From assembly GCF_000833025.1 (NCBI RefSeq), contig NZ_CP010817.1, positions 2,790,001 to 2,854,000 of the forward strand: 64,000 nt of DNA, read 5' to 3'. The notes below the pieces were generated by a model, which was not told the origin of the DNA, did not search any database, and worked only from the letters and a program-made list of their open reading frames with translations. The DNA is from Myroides profundi (GTDB lineage Bacteria; Bacteroidota; Bacteroidia; Flavobacteriales; Flavobacteriaceae). A program made the position numbers and the translations under genes. Positions 1 to 10,408 of this stretch are shown in pieces; the stretch's first letter is position 1; the number at the start of each line of letters is the position of its first letter.

Positions 1-1192
1 GTAATCGTGCGAACTTGCTTCTGATCGTATTAATATCGTTATTAATCAATTCATTGATATACTGATAATAAGAAAAGTTAGTTTTAGAATCAAGTTTATC
101 ATACATCATCAGTAACTCTAACGCTTTCTTCTGTATTCTTAAATCATCATATTGAGCAGCAGAAGATAACACTTCTTCTAGTAACTGAATTCCATGCGTG
201 AGCTCATCTCTTTCTAACTTATATTCGGCATATAATATTTTGTTTAGATTATAGGCATGTAGATTATCTATCGCTAGACTGTGATTCATTGCCTCGACCA
301 CATAACTTATCGCAGAGTCGTATTTCTTATTTTTTAATTGAAGAGAAGCATTAGTGTGCAATAACATAGAATAAAAAGACTCTTTATCCTTATTCTCTAA
401 TAGTACTAAATGTTTAAAAGCTTCTTGAATAATTTGCTCTGCTTGATCATAATTCCCTTTTTCTATGTACGCACGAGAGAGGTTATTTTTAATAGAAATC
501 TTATTCATGAGTATTTGTTCCTGTGAATAGAAGTTTTTTAATTCTTCTGCCCCCAAATACTCATCAGCTTTATTTAGCATAGTTATAGCCTTATCATTTC
601 TTTCTAAGCCTAATTCTATCACTCCTAATATGAATGCTTGACTGTATAAAGTATGTTTATCTACATTATCTCCATTTAACGCTATTGCTTGTAACAACTG
701 TAATTGAGCTTCTAAGAAAACCCCTCTACTAGAAAGTAATATACTAAAGTATAAATAAGTCTTTTGAAGGTTCTTAATATCCTTTATACTCTTGTAATAT
801 TGTGCTGATTTATTGTAATAGTAATAACTACTATCAGATACAGTAGTATATTGATAATGTTCTCCTAAGTCAAAATAAGTATTGGCTAGAGATACACTAT
901 CTTGATTCTTTAAGGCATTAAGATACGCATAAGTTAACTTGTTCTTTTCCTTATAGATATCATCTTTATTAGCTAATGTACTTGGTCTATAATAATAAGC
1001 ATTACCTAATAGCAATAGTCGTTTAACTAGACGATCAGTTTCTGAGTAATTAATTGTATTATTATAATACATTTTTTCTACTTTCCCAGCGTGCAAATTA
1101 TGTTTTTGTACATCTAACTGTCTCTCCCCTTTTTTAGTACAACTAAGAAAAAAAGGGATTAATAAGCAATATAAAATGTATTTTTTAAACAT
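1..1192 (-). CDS. TPR lipoprotein, probable LuxR-type signalling protein (partial, C-terminus outside window)
   Basis: The frame is open from the ATG at 1192 to the window edge, giving 397 residues without a stop. The N-terminus is a lipoprotein signal: a basic MFKK start, a hydrophobic stretch, then the lipobox LSCT at about residues 16-19. The rest is helical and looks like degenerate tetratricopeptide repeats, rich in Tyr, Leu and Ala with repeat spacing of about 35-40 residues. The last visible residues (INTIRSKFARL) resemble the segment that, in many flavobacterial proteins, precedes a transmembrane helix, a coiled coil and a C-terminal LuxR-type helix-turn-helix. That C-terminal part would lie outside the window, so the regulator assignment is inference; the TPR lipoprotein part is read directly. 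Confidence 0.75.
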   Translation of the reverse strand, partial: MFKKYILYCLLIPFFLSCTKKGERQLDVQKHNLHAGKVEKMYYNNTINYSETDRLVKRLLLLGNAYYYRPSTLANKDDIYKEKNKLTYAYLNALKNQDSVSLANTYFDLGEHYQYTTVSDSSYYYYNKSAQYYKSIKDIKNLQKTYLYFSILLSSRGVFLEAQLQLLQAIALNGDNVDKHTLYSQAFILGVIELGLERNDKAITMLNKADEYLGAEELKNFYSQEQILMNKISIKNNLSRAYIEKGNYDQAEQIIQEAFKHLVLLENKDKESFYSMLLHTNASLQLKNKKYDSAISYVVEAMNHSLAIDNLHAYNLNKILYAEYKLERDELTHGIQLLEEVLSSAAQYDDLRIQKKALELLMMYDKLDSKTNFSYYQYINELINNDINTIRSKFARL

Positions 1193-1296
1193 TACACTTC
1201 CTGATTCTAAGAAAAGCTAAAAGTATAAAAAATTATCATCCGCATTGAACTCGTTAATCCTTTTATTAATATTTTATACATTACAACCAAAATATA

Positions 1297-2604
1297 CTAA
1301 TATTCTTTTAATCCCTCCTTAAATACTTCTAAAGCTCTTTCTCTAGCAAACTTATGTTCAACTATTGGTTGTCTATAATAGAGTTCTCTCCACTCAGGAA
1401 CCCATTTGTCCATATAGCTTCCGTCTTTATCGAACTTCTTTGCCTGCTCTGTTGGATTAAATATTCTAAAATAGGGTGCAGCATCACATCCACAGCCTGC
1501 TACCCATTGCCAATTCCCGTTATTAGAGGCTAAGTCATAATCTAGTAACTGTTGAGCGAAATAAGCTTCTCCCCAACGCCAATCAATCAATAAATGCTTC
1601 ACTAAAAAACTAGCAACTACCATACGCACTCTATTATGCATAAATCCTGTAGCATTTAATTCTCTCATCCCAGCATCCACCAACGGATAACCTGTATTAC
1701 CTTCACACCATGCCAAGAAGTCTTCTTCATTATTGCGGTATTTTATACCCTCATATTTGGACTTAAAACAATGCTTTTCTACTGTTGGATATAAGTACAT
1801 GATTTGACTAAAGAACTCTCTCCAAATCAATTCTGATAGCCATACATCATTTTCTTTTAAAGCAATACGTACACATTTTCTAATAGATATAGTACCGAAG
1901 CGCAATGCTGTACCTAATAGACTAGTTCCTTTTATACCTGGATAATCACGATACTGATCATACGTTGAAATGATAGCTAAATCTATCTCATTCGTTATCT
2001 TCCTATTTTCAGAAGAACGATACCCTAGCTGTTCTAGAGAAATAATATCACTTTGAAAATGATGAAACAACGCCTTTTCTAATCCTACAGAATAATCAAA
2101 CAAATGGTTCTCTGTCAGTAATGATCTCCATTTTTTAGCATAAGGAGTATATACTTGGTATGCAGTTCCATCTTGTTTTAAGATTTCCCCACCTCTAAAA
2201 ATGACGTGATCTTTATACTGATAAAAAGGAATATTCTTTCGTTGAAGAAAAGAAGCTACCTCTCGATCTCTTTGAATAGCTTGAGGCTCATAATCTTCAT
2301 TGCTATAAACAGCCTTTATTAAATAGTTATCTGTTAATTGTTCGAATACTTGAGATACCGTACTGTGATAACATAGTATACCTGAATTATACTTCTTCAG
2401 CTCGTCGTTTATCTTCACAATATGTTCATGAATATACTGTACTCGTCTATCTTCTACCTGACTAAACTGCTCTAAAATATCTTTATCAAAGATAAATAGA
2501 GGCAGAATAGGATATCCACTCTGTACTGCATGATAGAAGGCGACATTGTCTTCTAGTCTTAAATCACGTCTAAACCAAACTACTACTACTTCTGCTTTTC
2601 TCAT
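1297..2604 (-). CDS. phrB: Deoxyribodipyrimidine photo-lyase / cryptochrome family protein
   Basis: A 435-residue flavoprotein that repairs UV-induced pyrimidine dimers with blue light; cytosolic. The N-terminal photolyase alpha/beta domain starts VVVWFRRDLRLEDN (residues 6-19) and runs to about residue 130. The C-terminal FAD-binding helical domain carries the family signatures WREFF, TGYPLVDAGMREL, HNRVRMVVASFL, DWRWGE and LASNNGNWQWVAG. The length is near that of class I CPD photolyases. The last motifs fit a class I enzyme better than a DASH cryptochrome, but substrate (CPD or 6-4) cannot be settled by eye. It is transcribed alone, facing the TPR gene downstream on the same strand. Confidence 0.93.
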   Translation of the reverse strand: MRKAEVVVVWFRRDLRLEDNVAFYHAVQSGYPILPLFIFDKDILEQFSQVEDRRVQYIHEHIVKINDELKKYNSGILCYHSTVSQVFEQLTDNYLIKAVYSNEDYEPQAIQRDREVASFLQRKNIPFYQYKDHVIFRGGEILKQDGTAYQVYTPYAKKWRSLLTENHLFDYSVGLEKALFHHFQSDIISLEQLGYRSSENRKITNEIDLAIISTYDQYRDYPGIKGTSLLGTALRFGTISIRKCVRIALKENDVWLSELIWREFFSQIMYLYPTVEKHCFKSKYEGIKYRNNEEDFLAWCEGNTGYPLVDAGMRELNATGFMHNRVRMVVASFLVKHLLIDWRWGEAYFAQQLLDYDLASNNGNWQWVAGCGCDAAPYFRIFNPTEQAKKFDKDGSYMDKWVPEWRELYYRQPIVEHKFARERALEVFKEGLKEY

Positions 2605-2643
2605 CGTTTTTCTTATTTAACCACTGATTACCTTCGTATTATC

Positions 2644-2699
2644 AAAAAAAGGGCTAAGTATTCTTTTATTCCCGAAAGATATAAAAGAATACTTAGCCC
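2644..2699 (-). terminator. Rho-independent terminator of the sdhCAB-porin-DASS operon
   Basis: An 18-bp perfect inverted repeat (2651-2668 with 2682-2699) with a 13-nt loop is followed on the minus strand by a run of seven T (2650 to 2644). It lies just after the DASS carrier stop codon. The T run exists only on the minus strand side, so it acts on the minus-strand operon. Confidence 0.9.
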
Positions 2700-2725
2700 T
2701 ACATAATCAAATTATAAACTACTTA

Positions 2726-4159
2726 TTAAAAAGCTCCTATTAAACTCATCCAACTCGTACCTACTACTAAATAAATAGCGAGTAACATTACTCCGATGAT
2801 TAGACCATAAGTCCACCAAGATTTTAGTTCCACATATCCACTTCCGAAGAATACAGGTGCAGGACCATGTCCATAGTGTGTTAATGTTCCGTAGATAGAT
2901 CCCATAAAACCTAACATCATCGCTAATAATACAGGTGGTACTCCTAACGATACCCCTACTCCTAATAAGGCTGCATACATAGCAGCTACGTGAGCAGTTG
3001 CACTCGCGAAGATGTAGTGACTAAAGAAGTAAACAATCACAATAATAGGGAAAGCATAATGCCAATCCATATCACCCATTTTACCTTTTACTAAATCACT
3101 GAACCATCCAATGAAACCAAGTTTATTCAATGAACTCGCCATCATCACTAATACAGCGAACCATACAATAGTATCCCAAGCTCCTTTTTCTGCTTTTACA
3201 TCGTCCCATGTCAACACAGATGTCAACAGTAAGATCGCTAAACCAATAAACGCAGTAGTAGTCGCATCGATACTAAATAAGTCTCCAGTAATCCAAAGTG
3301 CTAACAGAATAACGAAAGTCATTAACATCAAGATCTCTGATATAGATAACTTACCCATTTCTCTTAATTTTTCAGCAGCCACTTTAGGTGCATCTCCTGT
3401 TTTCTTAAGTTCTGGTGGGAAGATCTTATACAATACTATTGGAGTCAAAATAAAAGCAACTAACCCAGGTACAAAACCTGCAGCTGCCCATGACATCCAT
3501 GAGATATTAATTCCCATATCAGCAGCGAACTTCTGACACATTGGGTTACTCGCTGTACCTGTTAAGAACATAGATGATGCGATCAAGTTCATATAATAAC
3601 AATTCAATGTCAAGAAAGAACCTAACTTCTTATGTGTTTCTGGTTTAGTTGCATCAGAACCAAAGTTCATAGCCATAGACTTCATGATAGGATAGATGAT
3701 TCCTCCTCCACGTGCAGTATTACTAGGAATAGCAGGTGCTAATACTAAATCTGCTAGTCCTAAACCATAAGCCAACCCTAATGTACTTTTTCCAAAGGCA
3801 CGAATAAATAAAAACGCAATTCTATTCCCTAATCCTGTTTTGATAAAACCTCTTGCAATAAAGAAAGAGATACCAATTAACCAGATTACTTTATCTCCAA
3901 AACCACTTAAACTCAGTGCTATTGACTTACCTGGATCTCCAGGTGCTAACAATTGAAAGAATGCTGTTAGACCTACTGCTAACATACACATTGTTCCCAT
4001 TGGTGCTGCTTTTAGGATAATACCTAAAATGGTACTTACGAATATGGCAAATAAATGCCAGGCATCTGGAGTTACTCCTTCTGGAATTGGACAAAACCAT
4101 AGTGCAATCCCGATTACAGCTGTAATCGCAAGATTCTTAAGATTTACTTCTTTCATCAC
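2726..4159 (-). CDS. DASS-family (SLC13/CitT-like) sodium- or exchange-coupled dicarboxylate carrier
   Basis: A 477-residue inner-membrane protein with about 11-13 hydrophobic segments. The two Ser-Asn-Thr-type substrate and sodium motifs of the divalent anion:sodium symporter family appear as PSNTARGGG (about residue 145) and TGTASNP (about residue 202). The overall form (EGVTPDAWHLFAIF start, long middle loop near residues 250-270) is that of the CitT/TtdT/plastid 2-oxoglutarate-malate translocator branch, which moves C4-C6 di- and tricarboxylates. It is last in an operon with sdhC, sdhA, sdhB and a porin (21 bp after the porin), which suggests succinate, fumarate or malate as substrate. 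That substrate is inferred from context. Confidence 0.88.
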   Translation of the reverse strand: MMKEVNLKNLAITAVIGIALWFCPIPEGVTPDAWHLFAIFVSTILGIILKAAPMGTMCMLAVGLTAFFQLLAPGDPGKSIALSLSGFGDKVIWLIGISFFIARGFIKTGLGNRIAFLFIRAFGKSTLGLAYGLGLADLVLAPAIPSNTARGGGIIYPIMKSMAMNFGSDATKPETHKKLGSFLTLNCYYMNLIASSMFLTGTASNPMCQKFAADMGINISWMSWAAAGFVPGLVAFILTPIVLYKIFPPELKKTGDAPKVAAEKLREMGKLSISEILMLMTFVILLALWITGDLFSIDATTTAFIGLAILLLTSVLTWDDVKAEKGAWDTIVWFAVLVMMASSLNKLGFIGWFSDLVKGKMGDMDWHYAFPIIVIVYFFSHYIFASATAHVAAMYAALLGVGVSLGVPPVLLAMMLGFMGSIYGTLTHYGHGPAPVFFGSGYVELKSWWTYGLIIGVMLLAIYLVVGTSWMSLIGAF

Positions 4160-4180
4160 TTATACGTCTTTGTGGTACAA

Positions 4181-5383
4181 TTAGAATCTACATTGTAATT
4201 GGATAAATGCTAGATTAGAATTATAAGTTTTCGAATCTTTTATATTTTCTTTAAAGTTGTCTATTTGCATCCCCACTTGGATTCTCGCTCCATAATTTTT
4301 AAGGAACTCTAAACTAAACATAGGTGTCAATGTCTGACGTGCATTAGAATTTAACTGTGATTCCGCATCAAGGTATTCATAACGACATGCAAACTCTATA
4401 GCCTGGAAGTGCTTTCTACCTACTTCATAACGAATGTTTGGTAGCACATAGAAACTCTTCATTACATAATCATCTAATTTACCTAAGCGCTTATCAGCTG
4501 CCAACTTAAAGAACGCATCGTGATTAGTTCCTTGCTTAGCCTCTGTTTGAAAATCAAAACACCAACGATCCCCAATAGGAAACTTAGCTGCTGCCTCTAC
4601 TCCTACTGCATATACATTTTCTTTTTGCACCTCACCTATACCTCCACTAATACCTACATTAAAATCATGCTTCTTATTCAGGTTAAATAAAAGTCTACTT
4701 GAGTAATGCTTACCATCATCACTATCCGTCTTATTCTTTCCATTACCATTCGTCACAGAGAACCCGTAACTCATTGGCACTTTACCCAAGTCTACACTAC
4801 CTGTAATAGCAGCACCTACCTGGAAGCTCATCCACCCATTGTTACCAAATAGATAGTAAGAATTAGAGTAATCTATTGACTTCACAATATCTACTGCATA
4901 CGTCTCTTCTAATCCGAATAGAGGTCTAAACTGTCCTACTGTAATCTGAAAGTAACGGTTAACCGTATACTTAGCATACGCATTTTCTAAAACTCGTGTA
5001 CTTACGTCTTTATTCTTAAAGTCCGCAAAATTAACAAGAGCTGTTACTTCTAAGTTTTCAGTAATCTTCGCATTCATAGAAACACGCATTCTCTTGATAT
5101 CAAAAGAATTGTTAGCATAACTTGTCTTTTCCGGTGTTTCTGAGTGATGTAGTCCATCTATATCCACACCTTTTTTAAAGTTATCTAAGTATCGAGTCTG
5201 GAATACTCCTCCTACTTTAAACTTAGGATATTTCTGCGGTTCAGGATTGATAATAACCTTGTCTTCGAAGACTTTGATTGTATCTGTCTTGACTTCTTGT
5301 GCGAATGAAATAGTGGAGCAGAATAATCCTGCTCCTACTATTATTTTAAATTTTAAGCTATTATAGAGTGTGAGAGTGCTCAT
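4181..5383 (-). CDS. Outer-membrane porin of the OprP/OprO-like type
   Basis: A 400-residue protein with a signal peptide ending in ISFAQ (about residue 29), then a periplasmic N-terminal segment and amphipathic beta strands through to a terminal aromatic residue (QLQCRF), as usual for outer-membrane beta barrels. The pattern of strands with N-terminal FKVGGVFQTRYL and the central QITVGQFRPLFGLE motif fit the phosphate-selective porin O/P family, a name that does not fix the substrate. It lies between sdhB (18 bp upstream) and the DASS carrier (21 bp downstream), so the likely cargo is a C4-dicarboxylate entering for the carrier and the Sdh complex. The cargo is inference. Confidence 0.82.
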   Translation of the reverse strand: MSTLTLYNSLKFKIIVGAGLFCSTISFAQEVKTDTIKVFEDKVIINPEPQKYPKFKVGGVFQTRYLDNFKKGVDIDGLHHSETPEKTSYANNSFDIKRMRVSMNAKITENLEVTALVNFADFKNKDVSTRVLENAYAKYTVNRYFQITVGQFRPLFGLEETYAVDIVKSIDYSNSYYLFGNNGWMSFQVGAAITGSVDLGKVPMSYGFSVTNGNGKNKTDSDDGKHYSSRLLFNLNKKHDFNVGISGGIGEVQKENVYAVGVEAAAKFPIGDRWCFDFQTEAKQGTNHDAFFKLAADKRLGKLDDYVMKSFYVLPNIRYEVGRKHFQAIEFACRYEYLDAESQLNSNARQTLTPMFSLEFLKNYGARIQVGMQIDNFKENIKDSKTYNSNLAFIQLQCRF

Positions 5384-5401
5384 AGGCTTATTTTTTATTT
5401 G

Positions 5402-6154
5402 TTATTTCTTAAACTTTAAAAAGCTAGCACGATTGTACTCGTAGTTCATACGTGCAATGTTAAGTACAGAAATACCTTGTGGGCATTCTACTTCACACGC
5501 TTCTGTATTAGAACAGTGTCCGAAATCTTCTGCATCCATCTGCGAGATCATTCTCAATGCTCTTTCTTTTCGCTCCTCTTGAGATTGAGGTAACAGCGCT
5601 AGTTGAGTAATCTTAGCTGATGTGAATAGAGCAGCACTACCATTCTTACAAGTAGCCACACATGCTCCACATCCGATACATGCCGCAGAGTCAAAAGCGG
5701 CTTCTGCTGTCTCATGTGATACAGGAATTGTGTTAGCTTCTGGAGCCTGTCCTGTATTTACAGACACATATCCTCCAGCAGAGATAATTCGGTCAAAGGC
5801 ACTTCTGTCCACTTTTAGGTCCTTCTTCACAGGGAATCCCTTTGCTCTAAAAGGCTCTATTAATACCGTCTCACCATCTCTGAACTCACGCATGTGTAAC
5901 TGACATGTCGTTGTATTCTCTAATGGTCCATGAGGATTTCCATTGATTACTACACCACATTGTCCACAGATACCTTCTCTACAGTCATGGTCGAACTCTA
6001 CTGGTTCTTCTTTATTTACAATTAATTGTTCGTTTAATGTATCCAACATCTCCAAGAAAGACATATGTGGATTCACATTTTCTAACGTATAATCAACAAG
6101 TTTTCCTTGTGTTTTACGATTTTTTTGTCTCCAAATTTTTAAATGCAGTTTCAT
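5402..6154 (-). CDS. sdhB: Succinate dehydrogenase / fumarate reductase iron-sulfur subunit
   Basis: A 250-residue electron-transfer subunit linking the flavoprotein to the membrane quinone site. The plant-type 2Fe-2S domain has CREGICGQC (Cys58, 63, 66) and a fourth Cys at about 84. The C-terminal ferredoxin domain has CIGCGACVATC and CSNTEACEVECP for the 4Fe-4S and 3Fe-4S clusters. The start ATG lies 12 bp after sdhA. The sdhC-sdhA-sdhB order with one membrane subunit is that of the B-type enzymes (Bacillus, Wolinella). Confidence 0.96.
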   Translation of the reverse strand: MKLHLKIWRQKNRKTQGKLVDYTLENVNPHMSFLEMLDTLNEQLIVNKEEPVEFDHDCREGICGQCGVVINGNPHGPLENTTTCQLHMREFRDGETVLIEPFRAKGFPVKKDLKVDRSAFDRIISAGGYVSVNTGQAPEANTIPVSHETAEAAFDSAACIGCGACVATCKNGSAALFTSAKITQLALLPQSQEERKERALRMISQMDAEDFGHCSNTEACEVECPQGISVLNIARMNYEYNRASFLKFKK

Positions 6155-6166
6155 AGACTTTTTTAA

Positions 6167-8086
6167 TTATTTATAACTACGGATAGTTGGTTGTACGAAT
6201 TCGAATTTTAACTCCTCTTTATTCAAGATAGGCTCTTTATCTAATGACCCTGGCCACTCCCATGCAGAGATGTATTGGAACTCAGCATCATTACGTGCAG
6301 CCTCCCCTTCCTCTGTCTGGTACTCTTCTCTAAAGTGTGCTCCACAAGACTCGTTTCTAGTCAATGCATCGTAACACATTAACACACCGATCTCTAGATA
6401 ATCTGCTACACGTCCTGCTTTTTCTAATTCAGCATTCATTGTATCATTCTCTCCTGGAACATGAACGTTTTTATAAAATTCATCTCTTAACTTCTTAATC
6501 TCTTCGATTGCATAAGTTAACCCTTCAGCTGTTCTAGCTAGACCACAGTAATCATATAATAACTTACCTAATTTTTTGTGGTAGTAGTCCACTGACTTAT
6601 CCCCTTTTATATTTAATAATTGGTCTATTTTTTCTTTATTCTCAGTCACCACTTTGTCGAACTCTGGATGATCTGTAGAGATCTTACCTACTCTAATCTG
6701 ATCTGCTAGATAGTTAGCGATCGTATAAGGTGCGATAAAGTATCCATCTACAGAAGCCTGAAGTAATGAGTTCGCTCCTAATCTATTTGCTCCGTGATCA
6801 GCGAAGTTCGCTTCTCCTAATGCAAATAATCCAGGAATAGTAGTCATTAACTCATAATCTACCCATAGTCCTCCCATAGAGAAGTGAGCTGCAGGAGATA
6901 TCTTCATTGGTTCTTTATACGCATTGATACCTGTGATCTTCTCATACATACGGAATAAGTTTCCATACTTCTCAGCGATTTTTGGTTGTCCTTGCTCTTT
7001 GATTGCTTTAGAGAAATCTAAGTATACCGCATTCTTTAATGGTCCTACACCATGTCCAGCATCGATACGCTCCTTAGCTGCACGAGATGAAATATCACGA
7101 GGTGCTAAGTTTCCGAATGCAGGATAACGACGCTCTAAGTAGTAATCTCTTTCATCCTCTGGAATATCGTTAGCCTCTCTTGTATCATCTGCTTTTTTAG
7201 GTACCCATATACGTCCATCATTACGCAGTGATTCTGACATTAATGTTAGTTTAGATTGGTAATCTCCAGACTGAGGTAATGAAGTTGGGTGAATCTGAGT
7301 CCAGCTAGGAGAAGCGAAATACGCTCCTTTTTTATGTGCTCTCCAGATAGCAGATCCATTACATCCCATCGCTAAAGTAGATAGGTAATAAATCTTACCG
7401 AAACCTCCTGTTGCTAATACTACAGCATGTGCTGAGTGTTTCTCTATCTCACCAGTCTCTAAGTTACGCACTACTACCCCTCTTGCTTTACCATCGATCA
7501 CCACGATATCTAACATCTCATGAGAAGAGTATAGTTGTACTGTTTTCTTATCCACTTGGCGCATTAGCGCTTGGTAAGTACCTAATAATAATTGTTGTCC
7601 CGTTTGACCTCTTGCATAGAAGGTTCTACTTACCTGTACCCCTCCGAATGATCTATTGTTTAAGTATCCTCCGTATTCTCTACCGAAAGGAACCCCCTGA
7701 GCTACCGCTTGGTCGATCAAGTTAAGAGAACATTCTGCTAGACGATATACGTTCGCTTCACGCGCTCTAAAGTCTCCTCCTTTTAATGTATCTACGAACA
7801 TACGGTACACACTGTCACCGTCGTTTTTATAATTTTTTGCAGCGTTCACCCCTCCTTGTGCAGCTACAGAGTGCGCACGACGAGGTGTATCTTGAAAACA
7901 AAAAGCTTTTACATTATATCCCATCTCTCCTAGAGAAGCGGCTAATGAACTTCCTGCTAATCCTGTTCCGATAACGATTACATCAAGTTTTTTTCTATTC
8001 GCAGGGTTTACCAGACGAGCAGTTTTTTTATAGTTAAACCATTTTTCTTCTAATGGCCCCTGAGGTATTTTTGCATCTAATTTCAT
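6167..8086 (-). CDS. sdhA: Succinate dehydrogenase / fumarate reductase flavoprotein subunit
   Basis: A 639-residue catalytic subunit that interconverts succinate and fumarate. The FAD-binding Rossmann motif IGTGLAGSS is at about residues 39-47, and the flavin-linking histidine is His72 in HSVAAQGG. Other family marks are the QIHPTSLP loop, the SSRAA motif before the active-site region, and [12 protein letters not shown] near the second FAD contact. Length and order of motifs fit the B-type subfamily. It is preceded by sdhC with a 2-bp gap and followed by sdhB. Direction in vivo (Sdh or Frd) cannot be told from sequence; an aerobic flavobacterium would mainly oxidise succinate. Confidence 0.96.
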   Translation of the reverse strand: MKLDAKIPQGPLEEKWFNYKKTARLVNPANRKKLDVIVIGTGLAGSSLAASLGEMGYNVKAFCFQDTPRRAHSVAAQGGVNAAKNYKNDGDSVYRMFVDTLKGGDFRAREANVYRLAECSLNLIDQAVAQGVPFGREYGGYLNNRSFGGVQVSRTFYARGQTGQQLLLGTYQALMRQVDKKTVQLYSSHEMLDIVVIDGKARGVVVRNLETGEIEKHSAHAVVLATGGFGKIYYLSTLAMGCNGSAIWRAHKKGAYFASPSWTQIHPTSLPQSGDYQSKLTLMSESLRNDGRIWVPKKADDTREANDIPEDERDYYLERRYPAFGNLAPRDISSRAAKERIDAGHGVGPLKNAVYLDFSKAIKEQGQPKIAEKYGNLFRMYEKITGINAYKEPMKISPAAHFSMGGLWVDYELMTTIPGLFALGEANFADHGANRLGANSLLQASVDGYFIAPYTIANYLADQIRVGKISTDHPEFDKVVTENKEKIDQLLNIKGDKSVDYYHKKLGKLLYDYCGLARTAEGLTYAIEEIKKLRDEFYKNVHVPGENDTMNAELEKAGRVADYLEIGVLMCYDALTRNESCGAHFREEYQTEEGEAARNDAEFQYISAWEWPGSLDKEPILNKEELKFEFVQPTIRSYK

Positions 8087-8088
8087 AG

Positions 8089-8748
8089 CTAGTTTTTAAG
8101 ATTAGTGATGTAAATAAAAATTGGCATTGCAGCAAATCCAACACAGATAATTACTGAATAAGCAACTCCGAAGATATTAACCCAACGTACAAACTTTGGG
8201 TGAAATAAACCTAACGTTCTTACTCCACTCGTAATTCCGTGGATCAAGTGATAACACAATGCTACCATCGCGATAACATATACCACTACTAACCACAGCT
8301 CTTGGAATGCTGTAACTACTACTGCGTATAAATCTTTGTTTCCATTAGCATCGATGCCTATTTCTCCAAACTTATACACATACCAAAAGTTTTGAAAATG
8401 CAGAACAATAAAGATTAAAACTATTGTCCCTAGTACTCCCATATTTCTGCTGTACCATTTACTAGCTCTACCTCTATTATCTTTTTTGTATGTACCTCCT
8501 GAAGCCTTGTTCTTAGAAGTAATAATTAAAGCATAGATGGCATGTCCTATAATAGAAGCATATAAAACATAAGAAACCATTTTTACCAATGGATTTCCGG
8601 TTAGAAAATGCGAGTACGCATTAAAGCTAAGTCTTGCGTGTTCTGGCTCTAAAAATAACTGTGTATTTCCTAAAAAGTGAATTAATAGGAAAAAGCAAAG
8701 AAATAATCCTGTCGCGGCCATTACAATCTTGCGTGAGAGTGTGTTCAT
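8089..8748 (-). CDS. sdhC: Succinate dehydrogenase cytochrome b subunit (B-type, single membrane subunit)
   Basis: A 219-residue membrane protein with five hydrophobic helices, the number expected for the diheme cytochrome b558 anchor of B-type succinate:quinone reductases. Histidines suitable as heme ligands lie in or near helices (LIHFLGN near residue 24, IGHAIYAL near residue 68, VLHFQNFW near residue 120, [11 protein letters not shown] near residue 165). It is the first gene of the five-gene operon. A possible promoter element (TATTTTTG on the minus strand, 8913-8920) would leave a leader of about 160 nt. Confidence 0.93.
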   Translation of the reverse strand: MNTLSRKIVMAATGLFLCFFLLIHFLGNTQLFLEPEHARLSFNAYSHFLTGNPLVKMVSYVLYASIIGHAIYALIITSKNKASGGTYKKDNRGRASKWYSRNMGVLGTIVLIFIVLHFQNFWYVYKFGEIGIDANGNKDLYAVVVTAFQELWLVVVYVIAMVALCYHLIHGITSGVRTLGLFHPKFVRWVNIFGVAYSVIICVGFAAMPIFIYITNLKN

Positions 8749-10408
8749 CTTTGTACTTTGTTTTTAATAATTAATGAATCCTTATTATTGTTACTAAAAG
8801 CCTATGTAGAAAATCAGTACTATATTTTACTTCTATTCATTATGGAGTATTTTTTCGTTTTTACTTCTTTTAGATATATAGATTCTATAAGAGTAAAATG
8901 TCTTGATACACTCAAAAATATCCTATAAACAGTTTTATATTCTAATTTTAAACAGACTCTAATTGTTTTCTTTATTTATATGTTAAAAGTATAATTTTAG
9001 TGTTATTTCAAAGATGACATATATCAGCCCTCATTTGGTTTTGCTCACTACCTATACACATTAACGTACATCAATATAATATCACAATCAATGTGAACTT
9101 GTATTTAAAATTATCAAATATTTTTAACATAAATAACGTTCCTTAAAAAAATAATAAGTTATAATAAAGTATATAATCATTATAAATAGTACTAATACTT
9201 CTAAAGAACATGCTACTCTTTTAACAAAAAATCAAATTCCATACCACAATGCTCTTTTTAACAAATTTAATTAGCACAACAAATAACAATACACCATATT
9301 CTCTATGTATTCTTTCAAATAAACACAACTAAACAGTAGTAAAAATCATTATATTCATTTCAGATCCCTAAAAAAGAAATCTATTATATTATTCATAATT
9401 TATAAACAGATAAAACCACGAAACCCTCTTATTTACTAAATTTAAGTATATATTATATATATTCTAAAAAGTCTAGTAAATGGAATAAATAGCTTTCTAT
9501 AAAAGTTGTAATAAACCTAAATAAGTCTCTTTTCCTCTTCTTTTATACACTAAACTGTATTTTTCTATTAATAGTTCATATTGAGAATTTAGTCTAAAAA
9601 GAAGTAATTCCTCTCCCGAAGATTACTTTTTCTACCTATCAAACCCTTAAAAGAGCAATTGCAGAATCCTCAATTTTACATTTCTATCTTTCTCTTTCTT
9701 TTAAAAGCATTTGCTAGAAGTGTGTTTAAATCAGAATAGGATGAAATAAGTGTATTCAAGGAGCTTCTATTCCTATCTTTTTCAGATTTCATCATAACAT
9801 GGAATACAAGAACAGTAAGTGGAGTATAAAAGGACATTTGTTGGACTAACCCCTGCTCTGCTCCACCATTATCGAGGTATTGTCCATGTATTGTCGAAGG
9901 ATTTCCTTATAATCCCTATAAACACTAGGGTTGAGAGCTATTGTAGATAAGTGCTAAAAAGAACACAAAACTAAACAACAAACTCATTATCAATTAATTA
10001 ATAGTATTTCAATCCAAAAAAAAATACTCCTTATTTTTTATAAAAACAGGGATATATCGCTTATTTCACCTTTAAACTGAAAAAAAGAAATCTAAAAACT
10101 ATAAAAACGATGTTTTAAGAGGCTATTTTCTCCTCAAAAAGAAAAAAACAAGAAGCAATTTTTAAAGAATACAAAACTAGAGTGCATAAAAAAGCAGTAG
10201 TACACCAAAGTCTACTACTGCTTCATAATATATATTTTCTGATCTATTCCTCTAAGACTGAAGTTCTACTTTAACTTAGATTCGCGATAGACATCTAAAC
10301 GAAAAGTAATTATACAAAATAGCTCTGAATTAGTTAGTAAAGCATACTATAATATGGTTTAAGAACTAATGAAAGAGATATGAAGTAGAATTGCTTTATA
10401 GTATTTGA
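8749..10408. other. Long region without recognisable genes (about 1.66 kb)
   Basis: Very AT-rich, with frequent stops in all frames. I see no credible protein, tRNA or known RNA. It holds the leader of sdhC on its left side and a hairpin (10192-10223) serving the acetyltransferase on its right. A less AT-rich patch at about 9790-9960 has the short direct repeat TATTGTC twice (9899-9905 and 9910-9916) and may be a gene remnant or an RNA. Nothing further can be supported. Confidence 0.6.
10192..10223 (-). terminator. Probable terminator downstream of the acetyltransferase at 10409-10846
   Basis: An 11-bp perfect stem (10192-10202 with 10213-10223) with a 10-nt loop, followed on the minus strand by TTTTATG. 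The T tract is short and the hairpin lies about 185 nt after the stop codon, so the assignment is moderate. Confidence 0.5.

Noticed and set aside
3111-3536. A 141-codon plus-strand frame.
   Set aside because: Antisense to the DASS carrier gene, whose membrane protein reading is clear.
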